Origin: an uncultured Chlorobiaceae bacterium
GTDB lineage: Bacteria; Bacteroidota; Chlorobiia; Chlorobiales; Chlorobiaceae
Direction: 5' to 3'
Assembly (NCBI GenBank): GCA_903928225.1
Contig: CAIYPU010000055.1
Coordinates: 1 to 64,000, forward strand
Length of the DNA: 64,000 bases
Position numbers and translations under genes: made by a program. The stretch's first letter is position 1. The number at the start of each line of letters is the position of its first letter. The notes under the pieces are model-generated. The model had not been told where the DNA came from. It saw nothing but the letters and a program-made list of their open reading frames with translations, and did no database searches. Positions 54,051-62,667 of this stretch are shown piece by piece.

Positions 54051-55859
54051 TCAGCTTTTCCTCTTTTTCTTGTTATGGCCGGTAAAAAAAGAAGCTTCCT
54101 TTCCTGCCGGCTTGAACGGTTTCCTGGAACTTTTCTTTGCTCCGTAAGGCGAATAGCGATCCTGATCTTCCATTTTGGAAAGCCTGAGCTGACGGCCGCA
54201 GACCCTGACTTTACGAAGTTCGTGAAATACATTGTCGGGCATGCCTTTGGGCAGTTCGACAGAACTGTAGGTGTCGCTGATGGAAATCTGGCCGACCATT
54301 TCGGGATCGAGCCCGATTTCGTTAATGATGGCGCCGAGAATATTTCCCGCCTTCACTCCGTGCTCGCTGCCGACCTCGATACGATACCGTTCTTTCGCCT
54401 CATCGCCGTAGGACTCGCCCCGGGCTCTCTTTTTTACCGGGCCTCGGTCCCTGTCGAAACCACGCTCCCTGTCCGACCCCCGGTCCCTGTCAGTTACCGG
54501 ACGATCTTCACGAAATTTCGCCTTTTCCGGCTTGTTGGACAACAGCAGCGGCGTATCTCCCTGGAGCAAGGATGCAAGCGCTGCGGCAGCATCGAGCACA
54601 GGAACGTCATGTTCGTGGCAGTAGCGTTCGACAAGGGTGGTATAGAACCCGAGGTCCTCGGCCGCAATCCGGTCGGTAATCCTCTGGTTGAACTTTGCAA
54701 CCCTCCTGTCATTGATCACTTCGGTGGATGGAAGCTCCATCAGTTCGATACGGCTGCGTGTCGCTTTTTCGATGGCATAGAGCATGCTTTTCTCCCTCGG
54801 CGACACGAAGAGGATTGCCTCGCCGCTCCGTCCAGCCCTACCGGTGCGACCGATACGATGCACATAGGATTCGGTGTCGGACGGGATGTCGTAGTTGATG
54901 ACATGGCTGATCCTTTCCACATCGAGCCCGCGAGCCGCGACATCGGTGGCGATAACGATGCTGAGGGTGCCGTCCTTCAGCTGCTCGACGGTCCTTTCAC
55001 GCTGGGACTGGGGCATATCCCCGTTCAGTGCTGCTGCGGCGTATCCCCTCGCCTGGAGCTTTTCAGCCAGTTCAAGCGTCATGGTTTTCGTACGCACAAA
55101 AATGATGATGCCGTCGAACTGTTCGAATTCAAGGATACGGGTAAGGATATCGAGCTTGTGACTTCCGCCCACAACCCAGTACCGCTGGCGGATGGTCTCG
55201 ACGGTAGCTGTTTTTTTCTGGATGGTTATTTCAGCCGGGTCTTTCAGGTACTTCTGGGCGATCCTGCGGATCTGCGCCGGCATGGTGGCTGAAAAGAGCG
55301 CGACCTGGCGGCCTTCCGGGGTTTCCGAAAGAATCCATTCGACATCATCGATGAACCCCATGCGAAGCATCTCGTCGGCCTCGTCAAGGACGATGCACTG
55401 CAGAGAATCGAGGTTGAGCGAACCGCGGCGCATATGGTCCATGACCCTTCCCGGGGTACCTACCACGACGTGAACGCCGCGTTTGAGCATGCGGAGCTGG
55501 ACCCCATAGTCCTGCCCGCCGTAGATCGGAAGCACATGGAATCCCTTGAGGTACTCCGCGTAGCGCTGGAACGCCTCGGCCACCTGGATGGCAAGCTCCC
55601 TTGTCGGAGCGAGTACGAGCGCCTGGGGTTCGGCCAGTGCAAGTCGGATGTTCGCGAGGACGGGAAGCGCGAAGGCTGCCGTTTTGCCGGTGCCTGTCTG
55701 GGCCTGCCCGAGCACATCGCGTCCTTCGAGTAGAAGAGGAATGGTCTGGGCCTGGATTGGTGTGGGGTTTTCGTAACCGACCTCTTCAAGCGCTTTCATG
55801 AGAGGCTGGGGCAGCTCGAGGCTGCGGAAATCCGTAAGTAACGGCTGATTGTCGTTCAT
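54051..55859 (-). CDS. deaD: DEAD-box ATP-dependent RNA helicase (DeaD/CsdA type)
   Basis: About 602 residues from the ATG at 55859 (MNDNQPLLTDFRSLELPQPLMKALEEVGYENPTPIQAQTIP); a second ATG seven codons upstream is possible. Motifs: AQTGTGKTAAF (I), VLDEADEML (II), FSATMPAQ (III), RTKTMTLELAEKL, ATDVAARGLDVERI and HRIGRTGRAGRSGEAI. The C-terminal part has a charged Asp/Arg-rich linker (DRDRGSDRERGFDRDRG), a DbpA-type RNA-binding domain (YRIEVGSEHGVKAGNILGAIINEIG) and a basic tail. Likely roles: ribosome assembly and cold adaptation. It has an unusually long upstream region, typical of cold-inducible csdA genes. Confidence 0.94.
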   Translation of the reverse strand: MNDNQPLLTDFRSLELPQPLMKALEEVGYENPTPIQAQTIPLLLEGRDVLGQAQTGTGKTAAFALPVLANIRLALAEPQALVLAPTRELAIQVAEAFQRYAEYLKGFHVLPIYGGQDYGVQLRMLKRGVHVVVGTPGRVMDHMRRGSLNLDSLQCIVLDEADEMLRMGFIDDVEWILSETPEGRQVALFSATMPAQIRRIAQKYLKDPAEITIQKKTATVETIRQRYWVVGGSHKLDILTRILEFEQFDGIIIFVRTKTMTLELAEKLQARGYAAAALNGDMPQSQRERTVEQLKDGTLSIVIATDVAARGLDVERISHVINYDIPSDTESYVHRIGRTGRAGRSGEAILFVSPREKSMLYAIEKATRSRIELMELPSTEVINDRRVAKFNQRITDRIAAEDLGFYTTLVERYCHEHDVPVLDAAAALASLLQGDTPLLLSNKPEKAKFREDRPVTDRDRGSDRERGFDRDRGPVKKRARGESYGDEAKERYRIEVGSEHGVKAGNILGAIINEIGLDPEMVGQISISDTYSSVELPKGMPDNVFHELRKVRVCGRQLRLSKMEDQDRYSPYGAKKSSRKPFKPAGKEASFFTGHNKKKRKS

Positions 55860-56197
55860 GGTCTTTTCTGTTCCGGTCATTGTTTGATGAAATACCCCGC
55901 CTGTAACGGGGGTGGCAGCAATGCAGGAAAGAAAAAAATGAAGATGGGAGGGTTCTCCCGCAAGAACATCCGCACGGCCCGGAGGCGGCGCTGTTCCGAC
56001 ATCGTTTCGCAACAAAATCCCCGCCGGTGGAGGGCTTCAACGCCTTTTTTCAGCCGGGAAATCCTTTCTTAGCATATACACCACGCACTCTAAAACGTCA
56101 GCATAGTACGATTTTATTTTGTGAAAGACGAATTCCTCGTGCATTGAGACAAATAAAAGCACCCGTGGCAAAGTTTTCCGACCTTATGCATCAGGGT
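55860..56197. other. Leader and promoter region of deaD
   Basis: About 338 bases without a supported gene. A CCCCG-CCTGTAA-CGGGG hairpin (55895-55911) lies in the probable mRNA leader. Long structured leaders fit a cold-regulated helicase gene, but no specific element was identified. Confidence 0.5.
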
Positions 56198-56971
56198 TTA
56201 TTTCATGAACACGTATCTCTGTTTCCTGCGGTCTTCAGGAACAATCGTGCCGAAATAGATCCCGCGCAATTCGAGGCCTCCGTCTCTGCGGAAGCGATAA
56301 AAACCCGAAAGGTCGCAATCCGCAGGCTTTTTGTTGCCGCCTTCGATCGTAAACGCGATAGTTTGCTTTTTCAGGTCGCAGGTGAAGTGGCCCCAATAAT
56401 CCTTGTAGACTTCGAACGGGTAAACGGTTACCGAAAAGCTGCGGTCGGGCTTTATGAAAAGCTCCCGTATGTTCCCGCCCTTCTCTTTCCAGTTTCCGAT
56501 GAACGGATTGGCATCTTCAGTATAGACATATACGCTATTTTTCAGGACGGTGCCGCCTTCATGCAATGTCGCCCTGACCGTAAATACCGTGCCGTCCTTC
56601 ACGTCACGCCCGATCACGACCATGTTTCGCTGCCTGTCAAGCAGAACGCCTGACGAAGGTTCCACATTCCAGGCAGGACTGACATCTACAGGCTTCCCGG
56701 CCATCGGGAAAAAGAATTCCCTGCTGACGGTCATCACCTTGAGCCTTATCGTATCGCCCGGGCAGGCATAGATCCTGTCAAGGCTGTTGATGAGAAGGTT
56801 CTCACGCTCTTCCCTGGAAAGTGATGCAAACGATACCGCATGCAACGAAACAGGAATACAGGCTGCAAGGATGTAAACAGCAAGGAAGAACGACATCTTG
56901 AGGAAGCTTCTCATATCAGTTATCATAGTGATTCGCGAAGAATTACTCATTGAAATTTCACGATTGTTCAA
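56198..56971 (-). CDS. Hypothetical secreted protein
   Basis: Up to 257 residues, family not recognised. A signal peptide is visible (MRSFLKMSFFLAVYILAACIPVSLHA, around residues 20-45 of the longest form). The rest looks like a beta-rich domain: DTIRLKVMTVSREFFFPMAGKPVDVSPAWNVEPSSG and GTVFTVRATLHEGGTVLKN resemble Ig-like folds; the end has GNWKEKGGNIRELFIKPDRSFSVTVYPFEVYKDYWG, similar in style to lipocalin/META-like repeats, but I do not assign a family. The TTG start at 56971 overlaps the upstream stop codon by four bases (TTGA), suggesting coupling; ATGs at 56950 and 56914 are alternatives. It is the last of three genes with thpR. Confidence 0.6.
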   Translation of the reverse strand: MNNREISMSNSSRITMITDMRSFLKMSFFLAVYILAACIPVSLHAVSFASLSREERENLLINSLDRIYACPGDTIRLKVMTVSREFFFPMAGKPVDVSPAWNVEPSSGVLLDRQRNMVVIGRDVKDGTVFTVRATLHEGGTVLKNSVYVYTEDANPFIGNWKEKGGNIRELFIKPDRSFSVTVYPFEVYKDYWGHFTCDLKKQTIAFTIEGGNKKPADCDLSGFYRFRRDGGLELRGIYFGTIVPEDRRKQRYVFMK

Positions 56972-57426
56972 AGCCCTTTACGGTTACCGGGCAGGATGGC
57001 ACGGGGAATACCGGGATACTTCCGGGCAAGTTTGCTGAAATACCCTGGACTGTCCAGACAATCGGGGTTTTCCGGTTCGGTACAGGGTATCTCGACAATG
57101 GCCCATCTTCCCTGCTTTTTGTGCAGCAAGGCATAAAAATCCTCATACTTTCCTTTTCCGTCCACGGATTGCGGCTGCGTATGCACCCATGCCCATCCTC
57201 TGCCGACATTCATGGTTTTAACCACGAAGACGACGTCGAGTTCGTGGAGTTTCCTGATTTTCAGGCGCATCGCATCGAGGATTTCGCGACGCTCGACACT
57301 TGCCGGTGCAGGGGTATGCACAGACGGCGATTTTCCGCATGCATCCGGAAGGAGAATAGCGCCGGAAAATACTCCTGCCGTCATGAAAACCACGGCAAAT
57401 AAAAGATTATTCATTGTTCTTTTCAT
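56968..57426 (-). CDS. Hypothetical secreted protein
   Basis: 152 residues from the ATG at 57426 (MKRTMNNLLFAVVFMTAGVFSGAILLPDACG), which overlaps the thpR stop by four bases (ATGA). A signal peptide covers about residues 1-28. The mature part contains REILDAMRLKIRKLHELDVVFVVKTMNVGRGWAWVHTQPQSVDGKGKYEDFYALLHKKQGRWAIVEIPCTEPENPDCLDSPGYF, which resembles a small family of periplasmic proteins of unknown role; two cysteines there could form a disulfide. Its stop overlaps the next gene's likely TTG start, so the three genes form a tightly coupled unit. Confidence 0.65.
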   Translation of the reverse strand: MKRTMNNLLFAVVFMTAGVFSGAILLPDACGKSPSVHTPAPASVERREILDAMRLKIRKLHELDVVFVVKTMNVGRGWAWVHTQPQSVDGKGKYEDFYALLHKKQGRWAIVEIPCTEPENPDCLDSPGYFSKLARKYPGIPRAILPGNRKGL

Positions 57427-57986
57427 TGCAACCCATCGTTTTTTTGTCCGAATGGCGCTTCGCACAAAATCCTGTACTCGGCTCCGGAAGGTTTCAGAAT
57501 GGATTCATAAAGGCAAAGCCTTCGAAATGTTGCAGCCCAGGAAACAGGCTCTTCGAGCTTCATTCGAGCGAGATCATGCTCATCTTCATGCCGCACGCGC
57601 GCAATCGTCAGGTGGAGGAGGAACGGCCGGTGTTCAACGGGAACAAGTGGCACCCGGGCGCTCAGCTCGTCGCGCAAGGCGGGGAAAAATGAAGACGCTT
57701 TTCCGATGGCCCACACAAGACGGGGCCTTGAAGGCACTGGGCCGGGCTTGACCATCGTAAAGGCTGCATCGGCAGCCTGATATCCTGAAGCCGTTTCCTC
57801 CAGAATGCTGCAAATGCTGCCGGGATTTTCGGACTCCCAGGGCGGAACAAGCGTAAGGTGAAGGTTTTCCGGCCTTGTCCAGCGCAGACGGAGCCCGGCA
57901 TGGCGTTTACGGAATTCCATGACCTGGGCAATCAGATCCTCCCCCGCGGGAATGCCGATGAATACCCTCTTCGGACGTCTATCCAC
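57423..57986 (-). CDS. thpR: RNA 2',3'-cyclic phosphodiesterase (ThpR/LigT)
   Basis: 187 residues of the 2H phosphoesterase family. The two catalytic His-X-Thr motifs are visible: NLHLTLVPPW (about residue 43) and FLLHLTIARVR (about 126). The family hydrolyses 2',3'-cyclic phosphate RNA ends. VFIGIPAGEDLIAQVMEFRKRH is the usual first strand and helix. It is the first of three minus-strand genes joined by four-base overlaps; the two behind it are secreted proteins of unknown function, an odd pairing for an RNA enzyme. Confidence 0.92.
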   Translation of the reverse strand: MDRRPKRVFIGIPAGEDLIAQVMEFRKRHAGLRLRWTRPENLHLTLVPPWESENPGSICSILEETASGYQAADAAFTMVKPGPVPSRPRLVWAIGKASSFFPALRDELSARVPLVPVEHRPFLLHLTIARVRHEDEHDLARMKLEEPVSWAATFRRLCLYESILKPSGAEYRILCEAPFGQKNDGLQ

Positions 57987-58199
57987 AGAACAGGTTCCTG
58001 CTTTTTGTTGCGGTTGTTCTCTCCGGCATCGTTTACCTGAAATTATGCAAAGTCGGGCACATTCCAGCCGGAAGTAAAAATCCGTTTCCGCCGGAGAGTG
58101 TTAAACCGGGGCAAATGCGTTATCTTTCATGGAAAGACAGGAGTTTTTCCATGTCCAGTCGAAAATCGCACGGTCAACCTGAACCAAAAATGTACGGCC

Positions 58200-58661
58200 A
58201 TGTTCAAGATTACATCCATCCTCTGCCCGGTTGATTTCTCCGATGCTTCGCTCAAGGCGGTCAGCTACGCAAAAGAATTCGCCGCGGTTTCAGGTGCTTC
58301 GATTTTCCTGCTCCATATCGTGGAACCGGTGCCGATGCCGCCGGTGGACACATCGCTGAACTATATGGAAATGGAGGAAGTGCTTGAAAAAGCTGCGAAA
58401 GAAGATCTCCTGGCCCTGATAAAGTCAATGAAAGCAGAAGGATCAAACGTCGAAGGAACAATGGAGATCGGGAAAGCCGCGGATATCATCCTCGAAAAAG
58501 CGGCGGAACTGAACGCCAATTTCATCATCATGGGCTCGCACGGACGGAAAGGCCTCAACCGGCTCATCATGGGCAGCGTGGCCGATGCCGTCATCCGCAG
58601 GTCCGACTGTCCGGTCCTGATCGTCAAGAACAGCGAAAAAGAGTTCATCGACGAAAAGTGA
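58200..58661 (+). CDS. Universal stress protein (UspA family)
   Basis: 153 residues from the ATG at 58200 (MFKITSILCPVDFSDASLKAVSYAKEFA); the open frame to 58098 is not needed. The ATP-binding signature is complete: IIMGSHGRKGLNRLIMGSVADAVIRRSDCPVLIVK (G-2X-G-9X-G-S). LLHIVEPVPMPP is the usual second strand. It is a single-domain nucleotide-binding Usp; the stress it serves is unknown. It is followed after 48 bases by a membrane protein. Confidence 0.92.
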   Translation: MFKITSILCPVDFSDASLKAVSYAKEFAAVSGASIFLLHIVEPVPMPPVDTSLNYMEMEEVLEKAAKEDLLALIKSMKAEGSNVEGTMEIGKAADIILEKAAELNANFIIMGSHGRKGLNRLIMGSVADAVIRRSDCPVLIVKNSEKEFIDEK

Positions 58662-58709
58662 CGCTTACGCCCGATACATTGCAGAGTAAAACCGGCGGCG
58701 GCCAGGCGA

Positions 58710-59219
58710 ATGGAAACTGAAAAAGGAATGGACAGCGAAAATAAAAACCGCCTGCAAGTGCTCTCCAGAGCGATCATCATCTTCAGCATCCTGCTTCCCG
58801 GGATGGTCGGCATTGGTGTAAAATTATGGCTGATGTCCAGACATAAGCCGACCTGGCCATTCTGGTCTTTACTTAATCCCGGGTTTCTGGCACTCTTTTT
58901 TGCGGCTTCAGCTGTTTACGCCCTTCCATTCTATCTGCTTACCCTTTACAGTAAAATGCTTTACGAGGGCAAACTGAAATTATCGTTTTCCTGCGAAGAA
59001 ACCGTTTTCATCACCGGCCTCGCATTTTTTGCCGGATTGCCGGCTGCCATCACGATGTTCATCGATATGTTCCAGAAGTTCGATCCCATCGTTTTCCTTG
59101 TTTCGGGTCTTTTTATCTGGCATTACGGCTTATTCATCCTTGCAGGGGCCCTTTCCGGAACCCTGCTTGTCCTGCTTCGGAGAAAACTGAAAAGCAGGAA
59201 CAACCTCAAGGGAAGCTGA
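58710..59219 (+). CDS. Hypothetical membrane protein with four helices
   Basis: 169 residues, no family recognised. Predicted membrane helices at about 20-45 (AIIIFSILLPGMVGIGVKLWLM), 52-78 (FWSLLNPGFLALFFAASAVYALPFYLL), 98-120 (VFITGLAFFAGLPAAITMFI) and 128-155 (PIVFLVSGLFIWHYGLFILAGALSGTLLVLL), with basic ends. It lies 177 bases upstream of the Nif11-type precursor gene, on the same strand. It could be an immunity or accessory protein of the RiPP cluster, or simply belong with the Usp gene; nothing in the sequence decides this. Confidence 0.55.
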   Translation: METEKGMDSENKNRLQVLSRAIIIFSILLPGMVGIGVKLWLMSRHKPTWPFWSLLNPGFLALFFAASAVYALPFYLLTLYSKMLYEGKLKLSFSCEETVFITGLAFFAGLPAAITMFIDMFQKFDPIVFLVSGLFIWHYGLFILAGALSGTLLVLLRRKLKSRNNLKGS

Positions 59220-59395
59220 AAGAGGACTCCACCCGCAAGATACTGCGACCCCTTTCCTGATCACGTGCAAGTTATTCCGTATTCGCTCCGGGATAATTTT
59301 TGCGTAATGTTATTACTATATTGTGAAATTAAACGCTCCCGACATCCGGGAGCACAGAATATAACCGCCGTCCCTTACCGGCAAAGGAGTCCGTC

Positions 59396-59650
59396 ATGTC
59401 CATGGAAGCCGCAAAAGCCTGCATCGCGAAATTGAAAACCGACGAAAGTTTCAGGGAAACGATCTTCTCTTTGAAGGAATCGGAAGACCGTCTTCGGGCC
59501 ATCGTCGATGCCGGGTATCCGTGCACCACTGAAGAATTGCGTCAGGTTGCCGCCGAAACCGTAATGAATGAAGATATAACAGGAGGAGCCCAGGACCGCG
59601 ATAATATGCTTTCGATGTGCGGCTTGAGCTATTGCTTCGTCCTGGGTTGA
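59396..59650 (+). CDS. Nif11-type leader RiPP precursor peptide
   Basis: 84 residues. The start at 59396 has AAAGGAG eight bases upstream. Residues 1-55 resemble the Nif11 leader domain: SMEAAKACIAKLKTDESFRETIFSLKESEDRLRAIVDAGYPCTTEELRQVA. The double-glycine site is ITGG at 61-64, the standard cut for C39 peptidase exporters. The predicted core is 20 residues, 65-84, ending MCGLSYCFVLG, with C75 and C80 spaced CX4C. A radical SAM/SPASM enzyme, an NHLM secretion protein and a C39-ABC exporter follow within 3.3 kb. This is a family-level call; the core has no close match that I know of. Confidence 0.85.
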   Translation: MSMEAAKACIAKLKTDESFRETIFSLKESEDRLRAIVDAGYPCTTEELRQVAAETVMNEDITGGAQDRDNMLSMCGLSYCFVLG

Positions 59651-59806
59651 ACAATGCCGTTCCTTGCAGTCGCAGTCATGTTTCGGCATAAATCGAATGA
59701 TACTCTGTCATTCACGTTCCTTCAGCATGGTTCAACCATACCGGCCGAAAGCCGTGCAGCACACATCCCTTGCCTGCATGAAATTCCGCATCTTTTCTGA
59801 AAGCGC
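59651..59806. other. Gap between precursor and maturase genes
   Basis: GGTTGAAC (59645-59652, across the precursor stop) and GTTCAACC (59730-59737) are inverted repeats 77 bases apart, and ATGCCG (59654-59659) pairs with CGGCAT (59684-59689) inside. These may fold the 3' end of the precursor mRNA. No second precursor is evident. Confidence 0.45.
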
Positions 59807-61270
59807 TCAGTCATGCTTCAGCATAGAATCCAGAGGGTTTTTCCCCAAATTCAGGTTTTTCCGTTCCGGCTGCACCATCCGGTAACCGTTCAGTTTCTCT
59901 GCTCCGGAAGCTTTCCCGAGCAGCTGATTACAGATTTCGAGGCTTCTTCGGGTGTCGATGTAAGCTTCAAGAAACGGTATAAGGGAGCGCTTCAGCACAG
60001 AACAGTACTCAAGGCCCTCCTGCCCGTAATATTTAGCCCGCAGGCGCTTGCTTGCACAACCGCCCCCGCAGAGCGGCAGTACCGGGCATTCCATGCAGGT
60101 TATATCGGTGAACGGATCGACGCCCGTACTGTACCTTGCAACCATTTCACGGTTGAAGAGCGGTTCAGTGGCAAAGATCGAACCGACAACCATCTCCCTG
60201 TTGCCGACATCTTCAAGGCATTTGTACATCTCGCCCGCCGGTCCTATCACATACCCGTAACGGGATGTCGCCAGACAGGTATTCGAATATCCGGGATACG
60301 GAAAAAATCCGCCCCTGGGGACGATTCCCTTCAGGTTATAACCTTCGAGCAGGAATTCCGACCATTCGTCCGTACACAGGCCGCAATGGCGATCATAGGG
60401 ATGGATTGGATACGTATTGACATATCCGGGATAAACCGACACTTTTTTTCCGGTGTAACGCTGCAGGATTTCCTCCCTGAGCGAAGAGAACTCATCCATG
60501 TTGGGCCTGTCGACATTTATCCTCACGGCCAGGTTGCCCTGCCATCGAGAGTTCATGAGCAGGTCGATGTTTTCCATGATCTTCCGGTAGGTCGGACCAC
60601 CTCCGTTCAGCATTCTCCTGCAATCATGGACAGCTTCCCTGCCGTCGAGCGTGACCTGGATATAGCCGATTCTGAGTTCGTCCAGCACCGCTATCCACGT
60701 TTCATCGAGAAGGTAGGCGTTCGTCACCATCCCTGCATTGCCGTAACCTGGAAAAAGCTCCAGGAAGCGGTATGTCAACTCCCTGACAATTTCGAGAGAG
60801 AGGGTCGGTTCTCCGCCGAACCAGGTGACACTGAGGTTCCTGATGTCGTTCAGGTTTTTCACGAAGGAAACAAGCGTTTCAACCGTCTCCGTGTCCATGG
60901 TTTTCACTTTGCCCCTGCCATGCTCGTAGCAATAAACGCAGCTGAAATTGCATGAGAGTGTCGGGCAGATGCACAACCCGAGGGTGGAGGTCCCGAAGCA
61001 TGCCGCATTCCGGTTGTAATGCAGCTGCATCAGCGACGAGGCGTCTTCCTCACTTGTCGCAAGAAATCCTTTTTCTTCGAGCAGCTTCAGGAATCCGGAA
61101 TCCAGTCCATCCGGAGGGTTGTCCAAACCGTCACGTATCGCTTCCGACCGTTCGTAATGCCGGCGGTCCAGTTCAAGCATCGTCCCCGACAGCGCATTGA
61201 AAAGATAGAAGCCGTGCTTTTCCGAAGAAAAAAGCGTGTTGTAACGGGACCAGGGCTTCATGGATTTCAT
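59807..61270 (-). CDS. Radical SAM/SPASM peptide maturase
   Basis: 487 residues from the ATG at 61270; an ATG three codons later is also possible. The radical SAM cluster motif is SCNFSCVYCYE (C107, C111, C114, CX3CX2C), followed by WFGGEPTLSLEI (the GGEP motif). The C-terminal SPASM domain has CGLC, YKCLEDVGN and TCMECPVLPLCGGGCASKR, enough cysteines for two auxiliary clusters. The N-terminal ~90 residues may recognise the leader peptide. Nif11-associated maturases of this type form thioether or related crosslinks; the exact chemistry is unknown here. It is transcribed towards the precursor gene and divergently from the hlyD gene, with a 144-base gap. Confidence 0.88.
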   Translation of the reverse strand: MKSMKPWSRYNTLFSSEKHGFYLFNALSGTMLELDRRHYERSEAIRDGLDNPPDGLDSGFLKLLEEKGFLATSEEDASSLMQLHYNRNAACFGTSTLGLCICPTLSCNFSCVYCYEHGRGKVKTMDTETVETLVSFVKNLNDIRNLSVTWFGGEPTLSLEIVRELTYRFLELFPGYGNAGMVTNAYLLDETWIAVLDELRIGYIQVTLDGREAVHDCRRMLNGGGPTYRKIMENIDLLMNSRWQGNLAVRINVDRPNMDEFSSLREEILQRYTGKKVSVYPGYVNTYPIHPYDRHCGLCTDEWSEFLLEGYNLKGIVPRGGFFPYPGYSNTCLATSRYGYVIGPAGEMYKCLEDVGNREMVVGSIFATEPLFNREMVARYSTGVDPFTDITCMECPVLPLCGGGCASKRLRAKYYGQEGLEYCSVLKRSLIPFLEAYIDTRRSLEICNQLLGKASGAEKLNGYRMVQPERKNLNLGKNPLDSMLKHD

Positions 61271-61414
61271 GAGCGGCAGGTTGATGTTTGGTAATCGATA
61301 AATATAGCAATAAATTACACTAAACAAGGTTGCGGCAGGGTAGCGCAAGATGTCGCAAATACCTGTTCGCGGCTAACACATGCAATATCCATTCTCCTGT
61401 TCACGTGTTCATCC
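61271..61414. promoter_or_regulatory. Divergent promoter region of the RiPP maturase and export genes
   Basis: A 144-base AT-rich region between the maturase gene (leftward) and hlyD (rightward). It includes TTGTTTAGTGTAATTTATTG-CTATATT on the minus strand as a possible -35/-10 with a short spacer of 15. No operator palindrome was recognised. Confidence 0.4.
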
Positions 61415-62530
61415 ATGGCTATCGAGTTCAGAAAAGAAGCCCTGAAAAAGCTCAATTCTCCGGATGACCTTGACAGCCTCATGCCGGTGACAGACCGGAA
61501 AGGCTGGATAGCACTGCTTTCGACGGCCCTTTTCATCGTCGCGGTGCTTGTCTGGGGATTCCAGGGCAGAATATACACGACGGTTGACGGGCAGGGCATC
61601 ACCATGAGCACGGAAACCATACAGTCCATCGCCGCAAGATCGACGGGCATCGTGACCGGGCTGACGGTCAGGGACGGTCAGACCGTCCAGGAAGGTGAAA
61701 TCCTGGCGATCATCGAACAACCGGAACTGAAACAGGAATTTCTTTCGGTATTTTCCACCTACGAGTACCTCTCTTCCCATCAGGCTGAAAAACGGTATTT
61801 CCTGAAAAACCAGATCGCACAGCTTGAGAAAAAAGTCCAGAAAACTCATCAGCAATCAGGCGGCAGATTCCATGAAACAAGCCCCTCCACGGAACAGTCC
61901 CTCATGGAGCTGAAAAACAAACTCTACCTTCTTGACAAGGAGCTTTCCGACGCCGAGCGCAACCTCGATAAATCAAGGGAAAACTACAAATGGCGTTCCG
62001 CGGTTATCGCGCCTTTCACCGGAAGGGTGACTGAAATAAAAACCACGAACGGCCAGGAAGTATCCCCGGGGTTCGAGCTCCTTCAGGCCGAACCATTCAA
62101 CAGCCAGCTCCATCAGGATATCAGGCTCGACCTCTATGTATCGTCCGGCAACGCGAAAAAGATCCGCAAAGGCATGGAAGTCTACGTATCGCCCTCTACG
62201 GTAAAACCGGAAGAGTACGGCTATATCGTCGGAAAAGTCTTCTATGTGAGCGAATACCCGGTATCCGAACAATCGATTGCCACCGATATCAGGAACGAAG
62301 GCCTCGCCCGCAACTTTGCTTCGGGAAGCCCTCCCTACAAAGTCACCATAAGGCTGATCAGGGACCCTGCGAACAGAAGCGGATTCAGGTGGACTTCGGG
62401 AAGGGACCCGAAAACAACGATCACTTCAGGAATACTCTGCAAAGGAAAGATCATTGTTGAAGAACAATCTCCTGCAGAGCTGGTCATTCCGTCCCTGAAA
62501 AAGATGGTTCTTGGAAACACCGATTCCTGA
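61415..62530 (+). CDS. NHLM-type bacteriocin/RiPP secretion protein (HlyD family)
   Basis: 371 residues. The N-terminus FRKEALKKLNSPDDLDSLMPVTDRKGWIALLSTALFIVAVLVWGFQGRIYTTVDGQGI is the hallmark of the NHLM HlyD family: cytoplasmic tail, one membrane helix (about 32-50), then periplasmic barrel-sandwich (GIVTGLTVRDGQTVQEGEIL) and a coiled coil (about 100-190, rich in Gln/Lys/Glu). The C-terminal half includes IAPFTGRVTEIKTTNGQEVSPGFELL. It would bridge the ABC exporter to the outer membrane. The exporter gene follows after 137 bases. Confidence 0.9.
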   Translation: MAIEFRKEALKKLNSPDDLDSLMPVTDRKGWIALLSTALFIVAVLVWGFQGRIYTTVDGQGITMSTETIQSIAARSTGIVTGLTVRDGQTVQEGEILAIIEQPELKQEFLSVFSTYEYLSSHQAEKRYFLKNQIAQLEKKVQKTHQQSGGRFHETSPSTEQSLMELKNKLYLLDKELSDAERNLDKSRENYKWRSAVIAPFTGRVTEIKTTNGQEVSPGFELLQAEPFNSQLHQDIRLDLYVSSGNAKKIRKGMEVYVSPSTVKPEEYGYIVGKVFYVSEYPVSEQSIATDIRNEGLARNFASGSPPYKVTIRLIRDPANRSGFRWTSGRDPKTTITSGILCKGKIIVEEQSPAELVIPSLKKMVLGNTDS

Positions 62531-62667
62531 CAGGGTGCTCAAAGAGCAGCAACCTTGTGAACAACGCTTTGCAGCAGTGCCCGGGAAGTTTTGTCATTTC
62601 ATCGTGAAAAAAACATGAACAGCCGGCAAAATCCATTCACCATCGATTCCCCGGGAGGGTCCCACGA

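Noticed and set aside
59588-59647. Spliceotide-type core (tyramine excision at X-Tyr-Gly) as known for some Nif11 precursors
   Set aside because: The core has Ser-Tyr-Cys, not Tyr-Gly, and the maturase has an SPASM domain suited to crosslinking; the splicing idea has no support here.
59664-59885. A second RiPP precursor frame of 73 codons on the plus strand
   Set aside because: It overlaps the 3' end of the maturase gene, lacks a leader domain, a GG site and a ribosome-binding site.
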